A stretch of DNA of 64,000 bases from XYD12-FULL-36-8 sp964613805 (GCA_964613805.1 CAZTJF010000012.1:54733-118732), one strand, 5' to 3'. Positions 43,025 to 53,545 are shown, counted from the first letter of the stretch. Numbers and translations are program-made. The notes: generated from the sequence alone by a model not told the origin.

Positions 43025-43950
43025 CTTCTTCAGAGGATACCAAAGCCCTTTTTGCAGAGCTAAGTGAAATTACAACAGAACAGCGCAATCCTCACTCAAT
43101 GGACATTGATGCACGTTCTACCGAAGAAATTCTTAAAATTATAAATGACGAGGATAAAGCCGTTCCGTATGCGGTAGAAAAAGAGCTTCCTTACATCGCA
43201 CAAGCAGTTGAGCTTATCGTTAAGGCATTAAAGAATGGAGGCAGATTACTTTACTTTGGAGCAGGAACAAGCGGGCGGCTCGGTGTTGTTGATGCATCAG
43301 AATGCCCGCCAACTTTTGGAACTCCATTTGGAATGATTGAGGGATACATCGCTGGTGGGAAAGAAGCAATGTTCCGAGCTCAAGAAGGGGCTGAAGATTA
43401 TGAAGAGAATGGGGCTAAAGATGTTTTGCTTGCGAACGTAACAAGCAAAGATGTTGTTTGCGGAATTGCCGCAAGCAGAAGAACGCCTTATGTTATTGGT
43501 GCGGTCAAAAAAGCAAAAGAGATTGGTGCTATGACTTTGTATGTTACTTGTAATCCCAGAGAAACCTTTAATATTAAAGAAGTTGATGTTGCCATCTGTC
43601 CGCATGTCGGTCCCGAAGTAATCATGGGTTCAACAAGAATGAAAAGCGGTACTGCTCAAAAATTAGTTTTGAATATGCTTACCACAACCGCAATGATTAG
43701 ATTAGGAAAAGTTTACGAGAATATGATGATTGACTTACAAATGACTAACAAGAAACTTATTGAACGCTCAAAAAAAATAGTGATGACAATAACTGGTTTA
43801 GATTATGATGAGGCATCAAAGTACCTCAAATTAGCAAGCGGTCATGTTAAAACCGCATTGGTAATGATTAAGGCACAAGTTGATGCCGATGATGCGCGCA
43901 AACGATTAATTAAAGCGGATGGCTTCGTAAGAAAAGCAATTGAGCTATAG
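43021..43950 (+). CDS. murQ: N-acetylmuramic acid 6-phosphate etherase
   Basis: A 309-residue SIS-domain enzyme that opens the ether bond of N-acetylmuramic acid 6-phosphate during cell-wall recycling. The substrate motif is GAGTSGRLGVVDASECPPTFGTP, and the second signature GPEVIMGSTRMKSGTAQKLVLNML is complete. The GTG start overlaps rsmG. It is unusual to find murQ between rsmG and mfd, where parA/parB often stand in other bacteria. Confidence 0.95.
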   Translation: MTSSEDTKALFAELSEITTEQRNPHSMDIDARSTEEILKIINDEDKAVPYAVEKELPYIAQAVELIVKALKNGGRLLYFGAGTSGRLGVVDASECPPTFGTPFGMIEGYIAGGKEAMFRAQEGAEDYEENGAKDVLLANVTSKDVVCGIAASRRTPYVIGAVKKAKEIGAMTLYVTCNPRETFNIKEVDVAICPHVGPEVIMGSTRMKSGTAQKLVLNMLTTTAMIRLGKVYENMMIDLQMTNKKLIERSKKIVMTITGLDYDEASKYLKLASGHVKTALVMIKAQVDADDARKRLIKADGFVRKAIEL

Positions 43951-44237
43951 TTTCATTTAATAGAGACATATACTTCTGTTTTTTAATCTAACATAAATCT
44001 GTATAAAGCTCCCTAAAACAAATCAAAGAATTTTAACGGGGTTAATCATTTCCAACATCACCATTATTTCAATTCAATTTATTGACGGTCGCCAAATGAA
44101 TCTAACGATTTATTTGAATTCAAAAAATTCTACTGTTTTATCTGCCGCCATCTTTGTTCCGAAGAACAATCAAGACCAACTTTTTATTTGGCAAACCGAG
44201 AATTGGAATTTCCATTCGGCTTTATGTTTTATATAAA

Positions 44238-47200
44238 ATGAAAAATATTCTTGATGACCTGAAACAAATATCTTCGCTTGTTGATCTTGTAAATCAAACC
44301 GCAAATTCAGCTGAAAGCGCACCGCAGATTTTTGTTAAAAATTTCTTTGGTTCTGCAAAAAATCTTTTTGTAAGCATTCTAGCTGAACGAGAGCAGCAAA
44401 TTTTCTTGCTGTGTGAAGACTCCAAATCTCTTGATGAAACCAATGCTGAGTTAGGAATTTTGGGTTTATCTGATAAAACACTTTCAATTAATGAATTTAA
44501 ACCGGAAACCATACAGGAAAAGTTAACTGAATTTTCATACCGCAGCTCATTTATTCTTTTGTCAACGTATGAATTGTTATCATATCCTCTTCCTAACAAA
44601 GAACAAGTAATTAAAAACACAACGCAAATTAATGTTGGCGGCGATTTATCGTATAACGAACTGATTGAATATTTAAACCTTCTCAACTATCAAAAGGAAA
44701 ATTTTGTTGAGGCACCGGGTGATTTCTCACAACGCGGAGCAATTGTTGATTTCTGGTCATATAGTGAAAAAAATCCTGTACGACTGGAGTTTGATGGGGA
44801 TTTCCTCGAATCAATTCGTCATTTCGACCCAGAAAGTCAACGATCCATTGAATCTATTAAAGCCACGACAATTGCCTGCGAAATTAGTGCCGTAATGCAG
44901 GAAAACAGATCAAGCATTTTTGATTATCTGAAAAATCCCCTCGTGATAGCAAGTCAATACGAATTGAATAATCTTAATTTGGCTAATACTAATGGTTATG
45001 GAGATCATGTAGAACCAAATTTTCAAGACATAGATGATGATTTTACAAATGCGGAAACTGAAAAAGACAACAATCCATCAGGGAACACTTCGTTTGATAT
45101 AAAAGAAATCCTCACCAAAAGCAATGCAAGATGGATAATTGTGGATGAACTTGGTCTATCTGAAATTTCATTCGATGCTGGTTTTTTAGAAGCTCCAACT
45201 ATAAAATCGAACTACGAAATTCTATTCAGAACACTAAAAGAATATTCGTCTGCTGATTTCAAAATTATTCTTACATCGGAAAACAATCTGCAATCCAAAC
45301 GGTTGACTGATTTGTTAGTTGAACTTCACCAAGAATTGATTGCGTTATTAGATGAAGGTAAAATCAAAATTAAAGCGCTGCCCTTAAAAAACGGCTTCAT
45401 TCATAGAAGCTCAAAATTGCTTGTTCTTACCGATTATCAAATTTTCAACAAACCATACCGCACAAAAACACTCGGCAAGCAAAGGACTTCTAAATCCAAA
45501 TCATTTGCATCAATAAAACGCGGTGACTTTGTTGTTCACGAAGACTATGGAATAGGAAAATATGTTGGTTTGGAAACCATAAAAATCGGCGATGCAAATC
45601 AGGAGACGATGAAGATTTTATATGCAGACGGCGGTGTTGTTTATGTTAATCTTAATTACTTAAACCTTGTTAAAAGATATTCCTCACAAGAAAAATTAGC
45701 TCCAACACTTTCAACGCTGGGAACATCCGAATGGCAAAACACAAAGCAGCGAGCTAAAAAGAAAATTAAAGAAGCCGCAAGAGAATTAATTACACTTTAT
45801 GCTCGCAGAAAAGCAGCAAAAGGATTTTCGTTCAGCCAAGACACTGTTTGGCAGAAGGAATTAGAAGCATCGTTCATTTACGAAGATACTGCTGATCAAG
45901 AAAAGGTTACGGAAGATGTTCGTCATGATATGGAGGCGGAAAATCCGATGGATCGGCTAGTCTGCGGGGATGTTGGTTTTGGTAAGACAGAGGTGGCTGT
46001 TCGTGCTGCTTTCAAAGCAGCTCAAGATGGAAAGCAAACGGCGGTATTGGTACCAACAACCATTTTAGCTGAACAGCATTATAATACTTTTAAAGATCGT
46101 CTTTCACAATTTCCAATAACCGTTTTTGCAATTTCAAGATTTCAAACTAGGAAAGAACAAGCAGAAATTATAGCCGGTTTGGCAAATGGAAAAATTGACA
46201 TTGTTATTGGAACTCATCGTCTGATTTCAAAGGATATTGTATTCAAAGATCTCGGTCTTTTGATAATAGATGAAGAACATCGCTTTGGTGTAATGGCAAA
46301 AGAAAAATTAAGATCACTTAAACATAATGTTGATACGTTAACTCTTACAGCGACTCCTATTCCAAGGACATTAAACCTTTCACTTCTTGGTGCAAGAGAC
46401 TTATCAATAATTGCAACACCACCGCCAAATCGTCAGCCAATCTATACACATGTTTCTACTTTTGATATTCAAAAAATTAAAGGTTGGGTTGACAACGAGA
46501 TTAATAGAAACGGACAAATCTATTTTGTGCATGACCGGGTTGAATCAATTGAAAAACTTGCTGGCTATTTGAACAAGTATATCCCTGATGTTCGTATAGG
46601 AATTGCACATGGACAAATGAAGCCCTCATGGCTTGAGAAAATAATTCACGGTTTTCTTAACAAACAATATGATGTACTGCTCTCAACAAAAATTATTGAA
46701 TCAGGAATTGACATTCCAAATGTTAACACAATAATTGTAAATAGAGCTGACCGCTTTGGCTTGGCAGAGCTTCATCAACTTAGAGGACGTGTGGGAAGGG
46801 CTGCGAGACAAGCTTATGCGTATTTTATCGTTCCCTCTTTGAATAGCATAAACAAAAAAGCATTACGACGGCTTCAAGCAATTGAAGAATTTACAGAGCT
46901 TGGTGCGGGCTTTAATATCTCAATGCGCGATTTGGAAATTCGCGGTGCGGGAAATTTGCTTGGCATAGAACAAACCGGTTTTGTTAATGGTATTGGTTTT
47001 GATCTTTTTATTAAACTTATAAACGAAGCTGTTGAGGAACTAAAATACGAAGAGTTCAAAGAATTATTCCAAGTTCTGCCAAAACCAAAAGAAAAAACCG
47101 AACCCACAATTGATACTTATTTTGATATTGGAATTCCTCAAACATACATGCCCGAACAAGCCGATAGATTAAACTTTTACACTGCTCTTTATTCAGTTAC

Positions 47201-47585
47201 GAGCTTAGAAGAAATAAATGACCTTGTTGAGGAAATGAAAGACCGCTTTGGAGTATTGCCTTTGATGGTAAGTTTATTAATATCAACCGCCATTCTCAGG
47301 TTCTATGCTTCGCAAGCTTTGTTTGAGAGAATAATTATTCAAAGAAAAAATATTTTTCTTGTTCTTCCCAAAGGAGAAAACGAAGAATATTACAAAATTA
47401 AGTTTAACGTTTTGATGAAACACGTTATGGAAAAATATTCTGACACAGTAAGGTTCAATCAACAAAAAGAAACTCTGCGATTAATTATTGTGAACAACTT
47501 TTCTTCACCAAGTGCTCTACTTGAAGGTTTGATTGTGTTTATAAAAGATGTTGCGTTAATCATCAACCAAGATGTTGGCGTTTAG
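44238..47585 (+). CDS. mfd: transcription-repair coupling factor Mfd
   Basis: An 1115-residue ATPase that removes stalled RNA polymerase and recruits UvrA. N-terminal UvrB-like part (about 1-330), the RNA polymerase-interaction (CarD-like) domain around residue 435 (SIKRGDFVVHEDYGIGKYVGL), then the two-lobed RecG-type translocase: GDVGFGKTEVAVRAAFKA, DEEHRFG, TATPIPRTL, and TRG region; the C-terminal TRCF domain ends NQDVGV. I start at ATG 44238; an upstream TTG would add a basic extension without support. Confidence 0.95.
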   Translation: MKNILDDLKQISSLVDLVNQTANSAESAPQIFVKNFFGSAKNLFVSILAEREQQIFLLCEDSKSLDETNAELGILGLSDKTLSINEFKPETIQEKLTEFSYRSSFILLSTYELLSYPLPNKEQVIKNTTQINVGGDLSYNELIEYLNLLNYQKENFVEAPGDFSQRGAIVDFWSYSEKNPVRLEFDGDFLESIRHFDPESQRSIESIKATTIACEISAVMQENRSSIFDYLKNPLVIASQYELNNLNLANTNGYGDHVEPNFQDIDDDFTNAETEKDNNPSGNTSFDIKEILTKSNARWIIVDELGLSEISFDAGFLEAPTIKSNYEILFRTLKEYSSADFKIILTSENNLQSKRLTDLLVELHQELIALLDEGKIKIKALPLKNGFIHRSSKLLVLTDYQIFNKPYRTKTLGKQRTSKSKSFASIKRGDFVVHEDYGIGKYVGLETIKIGDANQETMKILYADGGVVYVNLNYLNLVKRYSSQEKLAPTLSTLGTSEWQNTKQRAKKKIKEAARELITLYARRKAAKGFSFSQDTVWQKELEASFIYEDTADQEKVTEDVRHDMEAENPMDRLVCGDVGFGKTEVAVRAAFKAAQDGKQTAVLVPTTILAEQHYNTFKDRLSQFPITVFAISRFQTRKEQAEIIAGLANGKIDIVIGTHRLISKDIVFKDLGLLIIDEEHRFGVMAKEKLRSLKHNVDTLTLTATPIPRTLNLSLLGARDLSIIATPPPNRQPIYTHVSTFDIQKIKGWVDNEINRNGQIYFVHDRVESIEKLAGYLNKYIPDVRIGIAHGQMKPSWLEKIIHGFLNKQYDVLLSTKIIESGIDIPNVNTIIVNRADRFGLAELHQLRGRVGRAARQAYAYFIVPSLNSINKKALRRLQAIEEFTELGAGFNISMRDLEIRGAGNLLGIEQTGFVNGIGFDLFIKLINEAVEELKYEEFKELFQVLPKPKEKTEPTIDTYFDIGIPQTYMPEQADRLNFYTALYSVTSLEEINDLVEEMKDRFGVLPLMVSLLISTAILRFYASQALFERIIIQRKNIFLVLPKGENEEYYKIKFNVLMKHVMEKYSDTVRFNQQKETLRLIIVNNFSSPSALLEGLIVFIKDVALIINQDVGV

Positions 47586-47706
47586 AAACCCAGTTCCTTT
47601 TAAATGCTAACTGAATCTTGAGGAATTGAGTTTGTTAACAACCTTGCCGATAAACCTAAAATACTTTAGCTTCGCATAAATAATTTTCACTGTGTGTTTT
47701 CTGCTT

Positions 47707-48198
47707 ATGAAAGAATTAGACTTTAGACCTCACAAATCAACCGAAGAGTTTAGGAATAACTATAAACTCCACGATCTCGCCGAAAGCTATGGAAAGAACT
47801 TACTTGTTCAATGGGGAATTGAGTTTAATGAGTTCGGTAAAGACAGACGTTACGAGAAAGTCTGGGAAAAGGGAAAAGACAAACCCGACTTAATAATTTC
47901 TTACAAAGGAAAAGAAACTATGCTTGATTGGAAAGGAAAACATTCACCAAAATGGTTAATGAATGAGCGGGCTTACAATGCGTACCTGGAGTGGAAAACA
48001 AAAATGAATATACCGGTGCTTGTTGCTTTCTTTTTGTTTGATGAGAAGGATAATTTGTTAGAGAATAGATTTGCAGCGATTGGAATTCACCAACTCAATC
48101 TGACTAAAGGAAAAGAATGGGATAAAAATAAAACGGTTGAGTTTAAGAATTCGCTTCCTTCGTTTACAAAATCTGAAATTCTTAAATATCTGCTTTAA
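47707..48198 (+). CDS. PD-(D/E)XK nuclease-like protein
   Basis: A 163-residue protein of unknown role. The sequence DKPDLIISYKGKETMLDWKGK shows D61 and then D74-W-K76, spaced like the D-x(10-30)-(D/E)xK catalytic core, and AYNAYLEW resembles a following QxxxY-like helix. These features fit a restriction-endonuclease-like fold, but the family is not recognised. An in-frame GTG at 47692 is possible, but ATG 47707 is preferred. It is single, between mfd and the patatin gene. Confidence 0.6.
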   Translation: MKELDFRPHKSTEEFRNNYKLHDLAESYGKNLLVQWGIEFNEFGKDRRYEKVWEKGKDKPDLIISYKGKETMLDWKGKHSPKWLMNERAYNAYLEWKTKMNIPVLVAFFLFDEKDNLLENRFAAIGIHQLNLTKGKEWDKNKTVEFKNSLPSFTKSEILKYLL

Positions 48199-48253
48199 CT
48201 TTTAAAACATACCCCCATCGAGCCCCGCTCAAGAGGGAACGCAATTTGCTAAA

Positions 48254-50965
48254 TTAAAAGTAATAACCAACCGAAAAATAAAAAATAACGTTTCCCCAGC
48301 TAATCGGGTTACCGGGCAAATTTTTCTTAAAGAGAAAGCTTCTGCCAACAGCAAAATCTGCTGGGCCGATTGGTGTATCGAGCGACAATGAAGCTCCTAT
48401 CCCATGCCGCAAATCTTTAAAGCGAATTTCTTCTTGAACATCCCAAATTGAACCCAAATCATATCGGACTAAAAAGTATGTATCAAAGAATATACGCACA
48501 GGAAGGTTGTATCTATATTCAAGCGAAGCCAAAAACAGTTGTCTGCCTCTGAACTCATCTTCTCTCATTCCAAAAAAAGAATACTGCCCACCGAGCGAAA
48601 AGTGCTGACTAAGAGGTAAAGTTTTATCCCCAAATCCCAAAGAAAAGCGTGGAGAAAATGTGTGGTTTCTTGAAACAGTAAAATAGTTTTTATAATCGAG
48701 AGAAAGATTTGTATAACCGACATCTCCGCCAAGAACTGTCTGTGCTGTTTCATAAAAACCGGTAAAGAGGAACCCGTTTTGCGGATATGGGTATTTGTCC
48801 TGCGTATCAATAGTCGTGCTGATTTTCAAACTAACTATTTTAATTTTATAGGGGAAAATTATCTCACTGGTTTTATTAGCCAACTGATCAACTTGATATT
48901 TACCTTTAAAAATTAAGTTCCCGAATTTTCCAACCTGCGTTCCAACAGAAAGCGACGCTCCATAATAAATCTGGCGATATTCTCCTAATGCAGAACGCGA
49001 AAATTTATTTTCTGATGTCGGCAGATCATCTCCATAAACAAAAGCATCGTCAAACAGATAGTACGCATTGATTTTATAAGTAAAATAAGTGTTCCAAAGT
49101 CTATTTGCTTTATGTTCTAAAATATAACCTCTATTTCGAGCACCGCCATAAATCAGAACCCCCGCTTCAGTGCCGCTGCCAAATAAATTTTCATCGCGAA
49201 TATCTAAACTAAGCTGTGTTTGATTTTCGCTGTCCGTTCTAAAACCAATTCTTGCAAGCCCGGAAACTTTTTCAGTCACTTTAAGAACAATTACATTTTC
49301 GTTGCCTTCTTTTTTAACATCAAAATTTATATCGCTAAACAAGCTGGTGCTTCTAAGATTTGTTAAACCGTCTTCAATATTTTTATAAAGAAAGTAGTCA
49401 CCCGCTACAAGAGAAAGTTCTCTTGTAATTACTGTCTCTGTGGTTCTTTCATTTCCTTGCAAAGAAACTCTCGATATTTTACCCTCATCAAAATGCAACG
49501 AGAGATTTCCGGAGTCCCGTTCAAATGAAACCTCTGTTAAGTAAGCTAAAGAATAACCGAGTTTTCTATATAACTTAAGAATTTCAATTATAGAGCTAAC
49601 CACTTTTCTTTCTACAAAAGGTTTGTTAATAAGACGGGCAAGAACTGACTCCGCTTCTGCTTTGTTAATTATTTTTACTCCATGTAAATCAAAAGACTTT
49701 ATTGTTGGTTTTTTGCTGCCAAGAATTTCAATTACATATAAATCTTTTTCTTCTTCGATTCTTGCTTCTAAATTTTCATATTCACCATTTGCATAGATAT
49801 CATTAAGGGCAAGCTTAATCTCTGCCCGTGAAATTGAGTCATGGCTTAGAGCATATTTAGCGAACTCTTCCCCAAATTCCGGAACCTTATCACACTTGAT
49901 CAGTGGATTTTTAAAATAGAAATTATCATTTGAAAGTTTTGATCGGATAAGCGAATCCAGTTTGCTTTGTAATTGCGCCGTTAAAACGAGAGCATCGTAA
50001 TATCCCTGAGAAATAATAGAATCAGAATTTGTAAAGTCGCTTGCTGTCCAATTTTTCAAATCCGGTTTAATGATGAAATCTGCCTTGCTCAATTGAAATT
50101 CGTTTAGCAATTTCATCGGGATGCTTACAACCTGATCTGCAACAATCCACGGATAAGCAAGCTCTTCCTCGGGATGAAGAGTGCTGGTTGTACTTACTGC
50201 AATGATGAAATCTCCGCCGTGCTCTTTTGCTGTTTTGACTGGAATGTTTTCCACCAAACCGCCATCTACCAAAAATAAAGAATCATAGTTTGTGGGAGAT
50301 AATAAAAATGATACGCTTGAACTCGCTCGCATTGCAAGACCGAGAGATCCTTTATTTAAAACAACCTTGTTTCCGGTCACAAGGTCGGTACAAACCGCTC
50401 TGAATTTGTAGAGGAGATTATCAAAACTTTGATTAACATGAATTGGCGCATGAAGTGTTAGCAAATTAAGCTTGTTGGAAAGAAGCTGCCCATCATTTAT
50501 TGAAGTTGGAATTACTGGCTTAAATCCTTGCAATCGGAGATTCAGAACTGCTTTATCCTCGGTTATTTTTTGATCGACAAACAGCTCTCTTCTGTTTGTT
50601 TTTCTATCTAATGAAGTGAATGATTCCCAATCAATATTTTTCGCAAGAGAATCAAGTTCAGTAATTGAGTAGCCAGCTGAATAAAGACCGCCCAAAATAC
50701 TGCCCATACTCGTACCCACAATTAGATCAGCAGAAATATTGGCTTCCTCCAGAGCTTTTAACACACCAATTTGTGCCAAGCCACGCGCACCGCCACCGCT
50801 AAGGGCAAGAGCAATGATTGGTTTATCTTTTGAAATGTTCTCAGATAGTCCGAATGGAAGCGACCTGCTGGTTGTTTCAATCCTAATTATCTCAATCGGC
50901 TGGGCAAAAGAAACAGATAGATAAAAAATAACGAGTGGAAAAAAAATTTTTATAAACGTATACAT
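48254..50965 (-). CDS. patatin-like phospholipase fused to POTRA and Omp85 barrel (type Vd)
   Basis: A 903-residue outer membrane protein. After a signal peptide the patatin domain (about residues 45-340) has oxyanion motif GGGARG (57-62), catalytic Ser86 in GTSMG and Asp234 in FLVDGGLVEN. Then a POTRA-like region (about 420-570, with KPTIKSFDLHGVKII...) leads to an Omp85/BamA-type beta-barrel (about 575-903) ending FYFSVGYYF. This matches PlpD-like type Vd secretion: the barrel exports its own phospholipase. The target lipid is not known. Confidence 0.85.
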   Translation of the reverse strand: MYTFIKIFFPLVIFYLSVSFAQPIEIIRIETTSRSLPFGLSENISKDKPIIALALSGGGARGLAQIGVLKALEEANISADLIVGTSMGSILGGLYSAGYSITELDSLAKNIDWESFTSLDRKTNRRELFVDQKITEDKAVLNLRLQGFKPVIPTSINDGQLLSNKLNLLTLHAPIHVNQSFDNLLYKFRAVCTDLVTGNKVVLNKGSLGLAMRASSSVSFLLSPTNYDSLFLVDGGLVENIPVKTAKEHGGDFIIAVSTTSTLHPEEELAYPWIVADQVVSIPMKLLNEFQLSKADFIIKPDLKNWTASDFTNSDSIISQGYYDALVLTAQLQSKLDSLIRSKLSNDNFYFKNPLIKCDKVPEFGEEFAKYALSHDSISRAEIKLALNDIYANGEYENLEARIEEEKDLYVIEILGSKKPTIKSFDLHGVKIINKAEAESVLARLINKPFVERKVVSSIIEILKLYRKLGYSLAYLTEVSFERDSGNLSLHFDEGKISRVSLQGNERTTETVITRELSLVAGDYFLYKNIEDGLTNLRSTSLFSDINFDVKKEGNENVIVLKVTEKVSGLARIGFRTDSENQTQLSLDIRDENLFGSGTEAGVLIYGGARNRGYILEHKANRLWNTYFTYKINAYYLFDDAFVYGDDLPTSENKFSRSALGEYRQIYYGASLSVGTQVGKFGNLIFKGKYQVDQLANKTSEIIFPYKIKIVSLKISTTIDTQDKYPYPQNGFLFTGFYETAQTVLGGDVGYTNLSLDYKNYFTVSRNHTFSPRFSLGFGDKTLPLSQHFSLGGQYSFFGMREDEFRGRQLFLASLEYRYNLPVRIFFDTYFLVRYDLGSIWDVQEEIRFKDLRHGIGASLSLDTPIGPADFAVGRSFLFKKNLPGNPISWGNVIFYFSVGYYF

Positions 50966-51036
50966 TTAACAAAAAAGTAATTGTGCTTCAGAATAATATT
51001 GAATTCTAAAGTATTTACAAACACGATATGTTTTTA

Positions 51037-52920
51037 TTATTTTTTTCTTTTTTGCTGCTGTGCTTTGGCGCTTTGTTCTGCTGTTTCCATTAGCCGCTCC
51101 ATAAATCCTTTTTTCTTTCCTTGTTTTTGTGGAACTGGCTCTAAAACTACGTTATCATGCTTCTTATTAACATAGAATTGCTGAATTATAGAAAACAAGT
51201 TGAACATAAAATAGTAAAGATTAAGTCCTGACGGAAAGCTCATAAACATTAAGGTTAACATTACAGGCATAATATAAACAAGACTCTGCTGTTTAGGATC
51301 TTTCACTGTCATTTTTTGCTGAATAAATGTTGTGATGCCCATTAAAAGGGCGAGACCGCTTATCTTATCAATTCCAAAAAGTGGAATTTTTACTGGTAAA
51401 GTAGCAATGACATCCGGCCGCGAAAGATCGTTTATCCACAACATAAACGGCTGCTGCCTCAGTTCAATTGCAACCTGAAACAAGCCCCACATTGCCACAA
51501 AGATTGGCATTTGCAGAATTAGCGGAAGACATCCCCCGGCAGGATTTACACCGTAAGTCGAGTAAAGTTTCATTGTCTCTTTGTTCATCTTCTGCGGGTC
51601 ATCTTTAAACTTTTCCTTTATCTCCGAAATCTTCGGCTGCAAAAGCTGCATCTTTTTCATTGAGTGCAAGCTGCTTTTTGTTAAAGGATATAAAACAATT
51701 TTAATGATCAAAGAAAAAACAATTATTACTATTCCATAGTTTGGAATAAACATATGTAAAAAAGCAAAGAGCGGAAGCAAAACATATTCTGCAATCGGTC
51801 TTACAATAAACTTGAGCCCGAAGAAACTCCCAAAATCAACTATTTTCTCTAAATTTTTTCCTTCCTTTTTCAAAAGATCATAATCAACGGGTCCAATGTA
51901 AAGAGAGAATTCATGTGTTTCTGAAAGTGTGTTTTTGGTGGGAATGGTTAGTCTGGTACTATAAATCTCATTTATACCTTGATTGCTTACTGCAATATGT
52001 TCGCCCCGAATGTACCCGCCTTCAACTCTGCTTGGATCTTTTGGAATGATTATCGCTGCAAAATATTTGTTTCTTACAGCAATCCAATCTATCCTTCCTG
52101 TAAAATCTTTTTCAACAATCTCGCCAGCTGAGGAGGCATCTACGATGACTTGCTCATCGCCATAAAAGACGCTGGCATTTGAGTATGTTGCCTCATCAAC
52201 GGTGTTTTCTTCAACAAATCTGATTCCATTATCCCAAACAAGATCAATAGCCCCATTGCTAATGATGGATCCCAGCCCATTCAGTTCAACCTCGGTGTTC
52301 ATGGTATATCTGTCACCAAAAAAAGTGAACTTCTTTACGATACTCTTGCCACCCGCCACATCAAGCGAAAAAGAAAGGGATATGGAATCCTTATTTGTAA
52401 GCTTGTAATGATTCTGATCTCCCGAAAAATTAAAATCGAGCGCGCCAGTGTTTATCGCTTTTCCATCCGAACTAACAAAAGAAAGATTGTAATCGCCGCC
52501 TTTAGAATAATTTATAAGCTGAACCCTCTCGTAGTAAAAGTTTTTTTCTTCATCAACATCGATCGAATACCAATTTTTAAATTTCTTTAGATAGTATTTT
52601 TTAATGTTGCCGCCGCGTGTTGATAGTTCCATCTTCACTAAATCATTTTCTATAGTGATGATTTTTTCTTCTCCAACCGGCGTTTTGAAGTATGAACCAA
52701 AACTTGAGCTATCAGAGTCTTTCTTTGATTGTCCGCTCCTTGTTTCAGCACCAGCGGTTTGTGTTTTTTCTTGGAGATTATCTTTTGTTAGACTTCTTTC
52801 TACAATTGTGGAGTCGGTTTGCCTCTCTGACGGCGGGGGTGGTTGCGGAGAATTCATAAATAACCAGATAATCAAGATTGCACTGATTAAGACAAAAGCT
52901 AATATTGTATTTCGATCCAT
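51037..52920 (-). CDS. yidC: membrane insertase YidC
   Basis: A 627-residue Oxa1/YidC-type insertase with an N-terminal anchor (MDRNTILAFVLISAILIIWLF), a large periplasmic domain (residues about 60-350), and the five-helix insertase core (VLLPLFAFLHMFIPNYGIVI..., QMPIFVAMWGLF, ...LMFMSFPSGLNLYYFMFN). It helps insert inner membrane proteins, alone or with SecYEG. The C-terminal tail is basic. It lies 10 bases downstream of yidD in the classic rpmH-rnpA-yidD-yidC order. Confidence 0.97.
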   Translation of the reverse strand: MDRNTILAFVLISAILIIWLFMNSPQPPPPSERQTDSTIVERSLTKDNLQEKTQTAGAETRSGQSKKDSDSSSFGSYFKTPVGEEKIITIENDLVKMELSTRGGNIKKYYLKKFKNWYSIDVDEEKNFYYERVQLINYSKGGDYNLSFVSSDGKAINTGALDFNFSGDQNHYKLTNKDSISLSFSLDVAGGKSIVKKFTFFGDRYTMNTEVELNGLGSIISNGAIDLVWDNGIRFVEENTVDEATYSNASVFYGDEQVIVDASSAGEIVEKDFTGRIDWIAVRNKYFAAIIIPKDPSRVEGGYIRGEHIAVSNQGINEIYSTRLTIPTKNTLSETHEFSLYIGPVDYDLLKKEGKNLEKIVDFGSFFGLKFIVRPIAEYVLLPLFAFLHMFIPNYGIVIIVFSLIIKIVLYPLTKSSLHSMKKMQLLQPKISEIKEKFKDDPQKMNKETMKLYSTYGVNPAGGCLPLILQMPIFVAMWGLFQVAIELRQQPFMLWINDLSRPDVIATLPVKIPLFGIDKISGLALLMGITTFIQQKMTVKDPKQQSLVYIMPVMLTLMFMSFPSGLNLYYFMFNLFSIIQQFYVNKKHDNVVLEPVPQKQGKKKGFMERLMETAEQSAKAQQQKRKK

Positions 52921-52930
52921 TTTTATTCCG

Positions 52931-53140
52931 TTAGTCTATTGGGTCGTATCCGCCCTTGTTGAACGGATTACATCTTAAAATCCGCCAAAGAGATTTTGCG
53001 CCGCCCCTTATTACACCATATTTTTCAAATGCCTGAATTGAGTATTCAGAACATGTTGGGTAAAAGCGGCAAGATGGCGGCAGAACAGGAGAAATAAAAT
53101 TTTTATATCCCTTAATTGCGAGAATAAAAAATCTCCTCAT
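52931..53140 (-). CDS. yidD: membrane protein insertion efficiency factor YidD
   Basis: A 69-residue YidD with the signature CRFYPTCSEYSIQAFEKYG and GGYDPID at the end. It is a membrane-associated helper of YidC. The ATG directly follows the rnpA stop (TAGATG), so the two genes are translationally coupled. Confidence 0.96.
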   Translation of the reverse strand: MRRFFILAIKGYKNFISPVLPPSCRFYPTCSEYSIQAFEKYGVIRGGAKSLWRILRCNPFNKGGYDPID

Positions 53141-53539
53141 CTATATTTTTTCTTCCAGTTTTGAAATAATTTCTTTTATCGGGGGCAGTATATCTTTAAG
53201 CCGGATTCGCTTGTTTGTTTTTTGATTAAGCGCTTGTGGTGAAAAGATAATTTTTAGAAGAGCGTTTTTGTTTTTACATTTTTCAATCAACCCGATCTTA
53301 TTTAATCTATAAATTTCTCTAATCAATCGCTTAACCCGGTTTCTCCAAACTGCGTTTCCGAGCTTTTTACTTACGGCAACAGCAAAGAGAACGCCTGGTT
53401 CTTCCGAATCATTAATAAAACAATAGTTTGCTCTAATCTTGTTATCTGATGAATATGATGTGTCGCCCTCGGTAAAAATTTTTTCAAATTCCTTTCCGCT
53501 CTTAATTTTTTCAACAGCGGAAAGCCCATGTTTTTTCAA
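53141..53539 (-). CDS. rnpA: ribonuclease P protein component
   Basis: A 132-residue RnpA with the RNA-binding signature KKLGNAVWRNRVKRLIREIYR (residues about 65-85). It supports the RNase P ribozyme in tRNA 5' maturation. The start is a TTG at 53539, seven bases after the rpmH stop, and family members begin near this residue. It is second in the rpmH operon. Confidence 0.95.
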   Translation of the reverse strand: MKKHGLSAVEKIKSGKEFEKIFTEGDTSYSSDNKIRANYCFINDSEEPGVLFAVAVSKKLGNAVWRNRVKRLIREIYRLNKIGLIEKCKNKNALLKIIFSPQALNQKTNKRIRLKDILPPIKEIISKLEEKI

Positions 53540-53545
53540 GATTAA

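Noticed and set aside
43951..44237. Upstream TTG that would lengthen Mfd
   Set aside because: The extension is not conserved in Mfd proteins and the ATG at 44238 fits the family length.
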